In this document: positions 22,201-31,850 of the stretch, in pieces
How positions within the stretch are numbered: the first letter of the stretch is position 1
How the letters are laid out: each line of letters opens with the position of its first letter
DNA from: Melieria omissa
Taxonomy: Eukaryota; Arthropoda; Insecta; Diptera; Ulidiidae
Assembly (NCBI GenBank): GCA_963971225.1
Contig: OZ020267.1
Coordinates: 69,911,718 to 69,975,717, forward strand
Direction: 5' to 3'
DNA: 64,000 nucleotides
Program-made: the position numbers and the translations under genes
The notes under the pieces: model-generated
Told to the model about the DNA's origin: nothing
Seen by the model: the letters and a program-made list of their open reading frames with translations, nothing else
Databases searched by the model: none

Positions 22201-25200
22201 TGTCATCAGGATCTGTTCAGTTCGGATACCAAATACGATTCTGGTTGTGGCTGGCCCGCTTTCAACGATGTGGTGGACAAGGGGAAAGTAACGCTGCATC
22301 GCGATGCCAGCATTCCAGGTAAAGTGTGTGGAAATGTTGTCGTTTTGTTGCTGTGCATCGCTGCCGGTGCGATATGTGTACGCCCGATTATCGCCATTCT
22401 TGTACTGATGATGGATCGTTATGATTGCTTTGCAATTTACTCTTTTAGTTGCCATTTGTTTTTTCTATAATTTCGTTTCGATATTTTAGCTTTATTCTTT
22501 TTAAAAGCTGTACAGAAGCGTGCAGCAAAGCGTGACCAATATATATTTGTTGATAAGTAATTTGTGATGCGACCTTGTTGAGTAGTTAAAGTGTTTACCA
22601 CTTTATTGTGGTTTCATTTAGGAGTTGAACTTGATTGAGAACTACTTGAAATAATTTGCAACAATTTATCACTCTTGTGTCTACTATGCCAACTGCGATT
22701 TATCACGCCCAGCAAATACAAAGTTCCTTGACTAAATGTGCTATTCTAATTTACTAGTCACATTTATTGGCCATCGTGTTCAGTTTGGGTCTTATCCAAA
22801 GACGCTACAAGTTAGGACTTTAAACCAATTTTTTGAAGTTTTGAAAAAGACGAAACATTTCTTGCTCGCAGTTATTGCTTTTGTTTCAGTATACCTTATA
22901 TCCTTCGGTTAGTATGTAAATATTACTTTCAGCATACAATTTGTATGCAAAACCTGATTAGTTTATAAACTAGTTAGAATAGTTCATAAACTAGTTCTAT
23001 TGGAAGGTTAGGTTAGGTTGCGGTGGCTGCCTCTATAAGAGACACACTCGGAGGCCTGAAAGGCCTGTGATACCTTGTGATACCATATATTTCAACCGTT
23101 TTTGATCTGTGTATGCAACACTGTTTTTGCCAACATATGTTACAGCACACATTTCAAGCGGATGCGGAAAGGGAAGGGGAGGGGACCTACAGTTTAACGC
23201 CGAATCCGAACGGCGATTGGCAGTTTTTCGTTCACCCTTGGAGGTTTTGCCATTGCCTGCCAGAATCGCACTTGTGCGATTCTTGTAATTCTCATTCCCT
23301 TCATGTGAATAGCGATAAAAGTAGACGAGTTGTTCACCAGCCCGAGCCAGGAATCGAACCTGGAGCCTTTGGTATGAGAAGCCAGCGCGCTACCCGCTGG
23401 ACTATCGAGGCCGGATCTATTGGAAAGAAATTAAAAAAATATATATATATTTTTTTAATATATATATATTTTTTTAATGGTTTGTCGGGAAAGATGACGA
23501 CTTTAATAATTTCTCTTTCTTATTCTCTTTTGAGCTCTTGTACCCATAGGTAATTAAAAAACTAATAGCTTCCAGGATTTAGAAAAAAAAACAATTCAAA
23601 ATCGAGTAATTTGGTTGAGCAAGACATGGCAGACCACGCTTTGCCTTTTCAGGTGTTTGTTAAGGTTTTACATCTAACAGAGGAAAGAATCATAGCAATG
23701 CTCTGCAAGCCTTTTTTTAATTTTCCGACAACCTATATGTTTATCAAATCTTAGCACATGCCCTCAGTTGAAATAACTGAATGATTCTAAATTGAGATTT
23801 AGCTACATGCAAAATAAAAAACACTTATTTTCAATATCTCATTTCTTTTGACAATTTTTTGAGATTTTGCTGAAGGGGGTCGTCTACGTAGCAGCCTGAT
23901 TTTAGAGCCTGTTTTTCAAAATTTATTACGAAGGAACGAAAAAAGATATTCACTCACTTTTTTTGTGTTTTGTTTATTTAATCGTAATCTTTCAAGAGGC
24001 ATGGTCATACAAATTATATTTCTACATATTCGAATGCAGAATGACCCCCTTAAAATTTGAATAAAATAAAATTGCAAAATGTTTTTTTACTGTCATTTGT
24101 GTTCTTTTTATAATTCTTCTTTTATAATTTTTACTTATTTCATCTTGTGTTTACTTGTGTGCTGTGTCTGCTTCTGTCCATGCGTCTTTTAGTGTTTATG
24201 TGCGCTTCCTCGCTGCTCCGCTTTGAGATTTTTGCCACAACTGCTTAGTGCAAATGCTTTTTTATGCTTGCGCCAAATGCTTGGAAAGTGTTTTTCGATA
24301 TTTAAAATGGAAATCAAAACTTTGTTCGATGCCGTCGGTTAGCTTGTTTTAAATACCTTCCAGAGCGTAACTAGCGCCAGTTGATTGTGATCCTTTAAAA
24401 CAAATAAATATAAAAATATATTGTAAAATTTCCAATTTAAGTAGCTACTATAACCTATCCTCTCTATGCGTATTGTAGACGTATGGTAGTTGTTGTGATT
24501 GTGCCAAAGTTTGTGCTAAATAACGATGTCGTGAATTTAGTTGAAACTTCCTTCTCCTTCCCCCTTTGAGCGTACATTTCCTAGTTCGTTCGTTCGTTCG
24601 TTTGTGTGTATCAATAACAAGATCCTGCCTAACTGAAGTTCTTTCTTTTCCTTTCCCTTCTTTTACAATTTTTAACGCTACTTTTTTCCACTACTTTTTC
24701 CACTTTGCGCGTAAAAATCAATTGCGAAAATGTGATATCGCCAACTTCCATTGACATTGAATTTGAATAATGCGTCGCTACGTTGCAAACTGCTAAAATG
24801 TTGAACCAACAAATATATTACAATTTTAATTAAAATAACGATTTATTGCAAATTCTGTGCCTAATAAAACAGTAGTAATTTCAAAAATGCTAGGCATGGT
24901 GCGCACCGAGGTGCGTTGCTCCAAATGCTCCGCCCACATGGGACACGTATTCGATGATGGCCCGCCACCCAAGCATCTGCGATATTGTATCAATTCAGCC
25001 TCCATTGATTTCGTACCGATAAAGGCCACCAACAGCGCCTCCTCCACTGCCTCTTCAAGTGGAAATGCGAAAAAATAATTATTAACGTTTTATTTACATT
25101 TACAATGTCGACGAGATTTTCCGTTTTTAGCTCTATTGTATTTGTAAATTGTTTATTGTTGCAAATGAAAACAGTCGAAATGCGTATTTTTATAAGTGGA

Positions 25201-28200
25201 ATTTGTACGAAATTGAAGCGGCAGACATTTGCAGTAGCTAGCTGGCTCTAATAAGTTGGCGGTCGACGTTAATGGTTTCGCATTCTAGACGACAGTCAGC
25301 ATTGATCAATTTGCAAATGGCTTTTGAGCCGCAACCGAATAGATGAAGCATAAATATTTGTACATAAATACTGAGATTATTACGTCTACTTTTATTGCGC
25401 AAAATTATTTACTAAATTAAATATTGCCCAAGTTTCCAGTCATCACAAATGTCTGCCGCTGCAAGCTGCAACGCCTTGTAGAAGGTTTTCTATGTGCTAA
25501 TACTTTGCCGCATAGAGCCGTGTGAACAATTGAGATTGAGATATTCTTGTTTCGTATATCTTGCATAATTAATTATTGTACTCATATATTCTTAGATATG
25601 TAAATCAAAGCAGTGAAGTACATTTAAACGTACCTAAAACATATTTTCCTATATTAAAAAGAGTAAAGTTCCATTTCAGCGAATATTTCAACAAAATCTA
25701 AATCGTATTTTTGCCCTCTTATTTTTTACTTGTTTATGTTTTACGCATTGTACCTCCAAACAGTTCGATTGTTAATCATTTATAATTTGGTTTTTATGCA
25801 TTTAATCGCAATTTCCATTCACATTTGTCGTACATCAATGCTTGGTGGTGTTGTCATTGGCTTGAGGGATGTCGGCCGTCGGCAAATTGCTGTGGCGCCC
25901 CCACACGTCATTAGCTCATATCTTCATACAGTTAGTGAATAAACGTGTATTAAAATTTTGCTAGATTTGTAACTACAACAATTACAACAACGCATAGAGT
26001 AACCGCCTGATAAAATTATAAACGTAAAAAAACCGTTTAGGGACTTTCAACGTGTACATATCGAGCTTTAGCCAAAGTTGCATAGCCTATAAACGATACA
26101 AAAGCATAGCAGGTCTTTAACAATGTGTGAGAGATAAAAACTCTTATAACATGGAATCAGATCTAGTGACAAGGGTTATGTAGCATGGATCCAAAATAAA
26201 ATAAATACATTTCAAACATAAAACAAAAAATTATGGGTCAGTGAAAACCTTTTTCTATTCAAACATTTTTAAGCTATTCTTATTGAAGAGAAAATGATTA
26301 GGCTTTTTCGTGTATGGGAAAGTAGATGAGTTAGCAAATAACATACAACCACAGAACAAACAGTACTGATGGATCTGCGACACAAAACGACGTTGAAACG
26401 GGTTGACTTTTGTACGCACAGGAATATTTTTCGATATATTTGGGCCTAGGCTGAAGATCTTTGTAGTTAGGACTTAGGCTATAAATTAATATGTAAACAA
26501 TAACAATGTACTTGAATAATAAGGACTCATCGGATTTAAAACAATTTAGCTATAAAATGCTGCGTACACCTTACAAGAAGTCAGAAAATCTATGCGGTTA
26601 TCGCTTGGAAATGTTCAAAAGGCTTACTCATGTTGTCTTCAATGAGTTATAGAATTCTCTAAGTAGCCAGAGCTCGTTAGAAGAAAAACATTAGTGAATT
26701 TTGGATCGTTGTTTTAAATTTAATTAATTTCTGATACGAAATTTTCTTTGCTCGGCCCCGCTACATCGTGCACCAGGTCCGGTTCCATGTTAATGCAATT
26801 TGTTTTCTTGCCACACAGTACAGTTTTTGTTATTGTTTTACTTCGCTTGTTTTTTAACTTCTTGGTTATAGTTTAATTACCCACTTCGCACAATGGCAGC
26901 CATAGTTTTAAAGCGTTAATATCTTTGCGTTACTTATCGACTGTCGGTGAAAGACCTCCGAACTGGGCCCGCTTTAACCGGTTCGCGCTCTTTGGCTGCT
27001 TTTAGGCCGCCATTTATGTATACGTGCTCTGCTGTACATAAACAACAAAAACATTACCTGACTGTTATATTTTTTTGTTGGTTTTTCGCTCTTTGTTCAT
27101 TTGTTAAATCTAACTGCAATTCTTGCGCCAAACGCCTAAACTGTAATTAAGTATTGTAAACAATTTTAAACTGGTAATATTTGTCGACAATTGAAATAAT
27201 GGAATTTTTGTATATTTTTTCTATTTCTCCCTTTTTTGCTTCTTATATGTGCCTGTACGGGGGTCTAATACACAACACATACACACACACATATAAACTC
27301 ACGCATACATGAATTAATCGTCTACTATATGCAAAACTGAATATCTTATATATTCGCGATGTGACATTTTGCAACAATTTGAACACTTTCATCTGACACC
27401 TCATCGACACGCCTAATCGCCTAAACTGAATATATATGCTTATATTTAACCGATATAACGTCAAATTAATCCAAACGAAAATCTATTGTATCATCATAAA
27501 AAATTTAACTACAACTTGAAAAAATCGCTACATATTAATTAACGCATATTCGGCGCTTTTGGTTCGCTGGCATTCATTGTCATTGCTCTAATGTTCGTAA
27601 CTCCCGCTAAAAATCGCTTATAATTTCACTTAACTTTTGCGTTCCGTTGACGTTGCGCGCACTTTACTCATTTCTCCACTCTGGCGCACCGCTGCTGTCG
27701 CCCTGGCACCACGCGCTATCGCCGTCTCTTTTCGCTTTCATTTCACTCTCGCTTCGTTTCATCGCTCAACGTTTCTTCGATTTCATTTCACTTCGTTTCC
27801 GTATGTTTCACTGTGTTCTGTTTCACTGTCATTTGCTTGTTTTATGTTTTTCGTTTGATTCCCTATGCGTTTCTTACCTTGCAACACTTTTTGTTTGTGT
27901 TATTTTCAACTTGTTCCCCTCATTCATTTTGCAATTTGTTTTTATTTCCCTTTCAACTATATTTTTACCTTATCCGCTCGATTTTTTTCCCTAATCCCGA
28001 AACTAATTAAATTCAAATGCGAATTGATTTGAATAACAACCAACCAAATCAACAACAACAATAACAACAAAATGCAACTCACAATTGCCAATCTAATCTG
28101 AATTAATATAACTGTAAAATACAATATATATGTATATCGAACCGTACACCGATTCAATTGAATTCAACCGACAATTCCGATTATCCGACCACAATGAACC

Positions 28201-28498
28201 CCAATTTGCCTCTATAAATCTTGTACTTTTATTCGAAAATCACTTGTGCAAACAAACAAATTAAAAAGGGGGAAATATTTTACTACTAATTAAACATCCA
28301 GAACGCATACGCACAGAGGTACGCTGCGCCCGCTGCAATGCCCACATGGGACACGTCTTCGAGGATGGGCCCAAGCCGACGCGCAAGCGCTACTGCATCA
28401 ATTCGGCCGCTATTGAGTTTGTTGCGGCCGACGAGTTGAACGGTCGCGTAGGCGCCGGCGCGCCCGCTGTCCCCACCACGCCCATCGCAAATCAATAA
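19242..28498 (+). CDS. SelR: Methionine-R-sulfoxide reductase B (SelR), two alternative terminal exons
   Basis: Coding exons are 19242-19401, 21903-22076, 22154-22318, and then either 24894-25078 (227 aa) or 28302-28498 (231 aa). All junctions are phase 1. The first exon encodes an Arg-rich amphipathic start ([14 protein letters not shown]) typical of a mitochondrial presequence; its frame is also open upstream to an ATG at 19092. Exon 2 is Gln/Lys-rich and holds [10 protein letters not shown], a possible start for cytosolic forms from other promoters. Exon 3 carries the first zinc CxxC (CIVC), DSGCGWPAF and HRDASIPG. Each terminal exon supplies the second CxxC and the catalytic Cys in RYCINS. 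MsrB reduces the R form of methionine sulfoxide with thioredoxin. The catalytic position is Cys (TGT or TGC), not selenocysteine. Confidence 0.9.
20049..20090. repeat. Palindrome, 15-bp arms, in SelR intron 1
   Basis: CAAAGACAATTAAAC (20049-20063) and GTTTAATTGTCTTTG (20076-20090) are exact reverse complements with a 12-bp loop that repeats TTTAATT. It could form a hairpin in the intron RNA. Confidence 0.7.
21286..21326 (-). repeat. tRNA-like fragment (B-box), probable SINE relic
   Basis: On the minus strand AAGGGTTGTGGGTTCAAATCC followed by CGACACAG contains a Pol III B box (GGTTCAAATCC) in a possible T-arm. No matching acceptor stem, D-arm or anticodon arm could be made out, so a tRNA gene is not supported. 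It lies in SelR intron 1. Confidence 0.35.
22319..24893 (+). other. SelR intron 3 (before exon A), carrying a SINE insertion
   Basis: This intron of about 2.6 kb, donor AGGTAAAG, contains the SINE at 23006-23415, an (AT)n/T-rich stretch at about 23430-23476, and a TTCG tetranucleotide run (24584-24602). Open frames reading out of exon 3 into the intron end quickly and are not conserved. Confidence 0.6.
23006..23415 (-). mobile_element. tRNA-derived SINE with 10-bp target duplication
   Basis: The 410-bp element is flanked by TCTATTGGAA at 22996-23005 and 23416-23425. On the minus strand it starts with a tRNA-like head, CCGGCCTCGATAGTCC, containing a Pol III A box TAGTCCAGCGG (23404-23394) and a B box GGTTCGATTCC (23360-23350). 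The body contains GGCGATTGG-type sequence, and the 3' tail reads CAACCTAACCTAACC. The duplication, internal Pol III promoter and simple tail are the features of a SINE moved by LINE machinery. The head's stems pair imperfectly, so it is not a functional tRNA gene. It lies antisense within SelR intron 3. Confidence 0.8.
24894..25078 (+). other. SelR: SelR alternative terminal exon A
   Basis: It follows the acceptor ATGCTAG and completes the phase-1 Gly codon. It encodes [24 protein letters not shown] and RYCINSAS, then a Ser/Thr/Ala-rich tail ending GNAKK. It keeps the zinc pair CSKC and the catalytic Cys (TGT). It would give a 227-aa enzyme. The stop is within the exon, so use of exon A excludes exon B unless A is skipped. 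Confidence 0.85.
25079..28301 (+). other. SelR region between exons A and B
   Basis: This 3.2-kb stretch is the 3' UTR of isoform A and the intron for isoform B. It is AT-rich, with a CA repeat near 27275-27293 and a pyrimidine-rich block with repeated TTTCACT/TTTCATT motifs at about 27730-27850. No other gene is supported. The frames at 27637-28010 are low-complexity Phe/Ser/Leu readings of this pyrimidine block. Confidence 0.5.
28302..28498 (+). other. SelR: SelR alternative terminal exon B
   Basis: It follows the acceptor ACATCCAG, phase 1, and encodes [26 protein letters not shown] and RYCINSAA, then a Gly/Ala/Pro tail ending IANQ. It is a paralogous copy of exon A: same start phase, zinc pair (CARC), catalytic Cys (TGC) and length class, with a different tail. 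It is 3.2 kb further downstream. An AATAAA at 29141-29146 could end this transcript. From recall, it is closer to the main Drosophila SelR C-terminus than exon A is. Confidence 0.85.
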
Positions 28499-30035
28499 CA
28501 ACAGCAGCGCAGCCCAACTGCACCGTCCTCCCCTGTCCAAGGTAACGAAAGTGATTGCGTCGGTCGCGGGTCGTTGTTGTCGTTGTCATCAGTGCCGACT
28601 GTTATGTGCTGCAAAGTGGGATTTGTCTAAGTTTTGCGTGTGAGTGAGGCGAGTAATAGGTGCGGCGGTACAGCGACTACTTTATAATGGATTAGTGTAA
28701 CACCCGATTGGGCTGTAGGTTAATTATTCGCGACCCGCTTGTGGCCAATTAAGAAAGTAAAGTAAAAACAAAAATAAACAAAAGAAACGCTAGCAATAAT
28801 TGTAAATTAACTGCTTACAATTTAAAAACTAAAATACAACAATTAAAAAGCAAATCTAAACCAAAAACGATAATAAATAATTTTGAATTAACACATGCAA
28901 ACATGCATACATACGTAACGGCGGCGAATTAATTGAATGTAGTGATTTTGTGTTAACCCTTGTAACTGGCATAAGTTCTTGCTAACCCAGGCAGCCGCAA
29001 TGCACTGCAAATTATACAAATATGTTCAAAATTTTCGTATTTGAGTTCACGTCATGTCAATTGTTGGATCAATTGTTCGATTGTTCTCAGCTATGTGTGT
29101 AAATAGAATAATTTTTTATTTGTATTATAAAATTGTAATGAATAAATTGTGGTATTTTTATAAAGCGCAAAACTGCAAGTGTTTTTCTTTCCATAGTTTT
29201 ACGAACAACAAGTGATGAACTATTTAATTTACGTAAAGATTGAATTAAATTTCCATATTATTCTTATTATTATATTATATTATTATTTATCATATTATTG
29301 CTTTTTCGTTCAATAAATATGTAGAGATGAATTATTTAATTAGAAAAAATACAAGTGTATAGCTAATGTCACCTTAATAACAAAAACATAAACAATTTCA
29401 TTCTCGAAAGAAGAAATAACTGTATGAAAAGTACTGGTCTTTATTTTACACACATTAAGGTAGGTACCAGTTCTTTCTCGGTTTTGTGTGCCGATCGGAT
29501 ATTGATTTCACTTTGTTGACTGAAGATTCCAACTTTAGAATGTAGGGAGTTTGGCATCGTAGCATCGGACTTTGGATTTCTATTGAGCAAGAGTCACGAG
29601 AACGCTGTATGTATGAAACAATGTAATGTGGACGCGGTTGTGTTTATTTCTTTTGTACAATTATTAATAATTTTACGAATTTTACAATAACATACATAAA
29701 GTCCTCCTAGTATACTTAATACTTGCATTGAACTTCGCAAAGCTATTAACTCAACTTGCAATCAAATTCAATATCATAATTAAAAACAAAAAATGCGCAA
29801 CTATTGATGCTGCGCAAAATGTATCTCAAATTTATTTATTTCTGCACACAGTAAAATGGTATTCAATTAACGTCATTTAATTATATTTATTTAAATTGAA
29901 GAAGACTTTTGATTGTACGCTACAAAGTCATTTGATGCTATATTTCTTCAGAACTCAGATTCAGAATTCATTACAAATATTTGGTATCGGAAGTTGTGTA
30001 GTGAGTGCGTAGACTGATATTCAGTTAACTTTTAA
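28499..30035. other. SelR 3' UTR and intergenic sequence
   Basis: An AATAAA at 29141-29146 is the likely end of the exon B transcript. The rest is AT-rich with no coding support. Confidence 0.45.
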
Positions 30036-30588
30036 CAGCCCTATTCTGGCAACCGAAACAATAGTCACCTCGGTAACAATTGAATACTTGGTAACAATTG
30101 TCACTTTTTGGTATTCTGGAGCAAATTCAAAAGCTCAAAAGGTGACAATTGTTTCGAAATTTGTTACCTCCGTAGGAGCAGGTGACAAGCATACAAAAAT
30201 TATAAAATTCAAATTTCGTATTCAAATGCGCCTTGAGAAACTGAAAAAAAAATGCTTCAGCTGCTCCTGCGTCGCGACGTGTCGTGCGCTTAAACTTAGG
30301 AACTCTAGAAACTAAAAGAATATATACATACATTGTGAAGAAACTCCAAAAAAAAGACTTGCTTCGCCAGATTTTCTGCATTTGCCTTTTTTTGTTTGTT
30401 TATTTTTTTAGTTTGACAGAAAAAATACAAAAAAACAGCTGTTTTGATAGAAAAAAAGCTTTCACCTCGAGTGGTGAATTGTTTGAACTTTCTTCTTGTC
30501 ACCATTTTTCCAGAATACGAAAACAATCAAATTCAATTCAATTGTTACGGGGGGTAACAATTGTTACGGTAGTGCCAGAATAGGGCTG
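30036..30588. mobile_element. DNA element with 16-bp inverted ends and TAA target duplication (Harbinger-like MITE)
   Basis: CAGCCCTATTCTGGCA (30036-30051) is the exact reverse complement of TGCCAGAATAGGGCTG (30573-30588). TAA flanks both sides (30033-30035, 30589-30591). The subterminal regions are packed with GGTAACAATTG/CAATTGTTACC motifs in both orientations. It carries no transposase. A 3-bp TWA duplication points to the PIF/Harbinger superfamily, but this is inference. Confidence 0.75.
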
Positions 30589-30591
30589 TAA

Positions 30592-31850
30592 GTAATAACA
30601 GTTTACTTGCGCACACATACGGAAAGCGCGCCAAACCTTGAATACGTTTGCGATAAGGAAACTTTCCACACGTTGCTTTCTAGCAGAGCGCGTGCCCCAG
30701 TTTTCTCTCTTTCGCTCTATGTCTCTCTTTGTTGAACAATACTAGCGCAAATGTCAAAACAAACAATGCTGCTCCATCGACAGGTAGAACGTATTCCAGA
30801 TAGACAGTTCTAAAAAATTTGCTCAAAAATGTTCAACAACTTTTAACGCACCGCAAAAACATTCCACTGCCCAGAAACTGAGATTTTTTAGCTCAGTGGC
30901 GTCCAACGTCACCCAAGAAACATCATTTCACAAGTGTTTGTTTCTTTGCCAATTGCCGGAGGGGGACAAAAAAGGGCCCCACCTCGTTGTTGTTACTCCG
31001 CAGCAACGGAACTATGTGTGGGCATGCAGCGAATGGGCTCAAAGATACAAACAGTTGGTGCGGTTATTGGTGTAGTTAAACGGCTGATTACTTAATGCGT
31101 TCGCCGCAACTACGTCGTCGGCAAAAGAAAGAACAAACCAGCAAACAAATAAAGCCCAATTAATGTTTAACTGCAATAAAGCAACAATGTGCGCGCCACA
31201 TTAAATACAACTGGAAAAATCAACAAATCCGTGGGCTGATAAGATTGCAGTTACGTGAAAAAATTTAAGCCATTGAATCAGCTGAGCAACTATAGTCGTC
31301 GGCATTGAATAGCTCTGAGATTGTTGGGTGGAATCGCGTACTCGGGGAAGCAGCCGTCTGTATTGAACGTGTGTGTTTAGTAATTATAGTTATAAACAAG
31401 TAAAGCTTTACCTGTGCCCCGTAGTAGTACAATGCATCCGCTGTAAGTTTAACAGTGAGTCAAATGTGGTTAAAAGCACTAACAAGCCAAGCTGTCAACG
31501 AGTGCCGGCATTTAGCGTATTGTTGTTGTTGCCGATGTTGTTATCACGTGCAAACGTCAATCTTACCGTCGCCAAAATTTTAGCCGCGTCAACAACAATC
31601 AGCAACGCGCAAAGATTGATGTGCTATTTTCGCACAAATCTAATTTATGTGATCTGACAGGAAGTAGTAAACAGCAAAAGTCAGAACTCGGTCAATGTGA
31701 CAACAAATTCAAACTTCACCACGCAGTCAAAACAGGTGTGACATTTCGCGTTCGTCTGTAGCGGCCGGCAGCCGGTGGACGGTATTATTGCACGCAGTGC
31801 ACTTTCAAACGCGAATGCAGTTGCCAGACGACTAATCGCCCGTCGTCACT
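30592..31850. other. Intergenic region and 5' flank of the SLC19-type gene
   Basis: There is no supported coding frame. A short GAGA-like pyrimidine/purine block is near 30700-30730 (TCTCTCTTTCGCTC). The SLC19 transcript's 5' UTR probably lies within the last few hundred bases. Confidence 0.4.

Noticed and set aside
23006..23022. Interstitial telomere repeat (TTAGG)n
   Set aside because: Only about three units, positioned exactly as the SINE tail; not a telomeric array.
23334..23415. Functional tRNA gene on the minus strand
   Set aside because: A and B boxes are present, but the acceptor and anticodon stems pair poorly and the unit sits inside a 410-bp TSD-flanked repeat, so it is a SINE head.
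27637..28010. Hydrophobic Phe/Leu/Ser-rich frames of 65-115 codons
   Set aside because: They read a pyrimidine-rich simple-sequence block in the SelR intron and look like no protein family.
28286..28540. 84-codon minus-strand frame
   Set aside because: It is antisense to SelR terminal exon B, whose plus-strand reading has conserved MsrB motifs.
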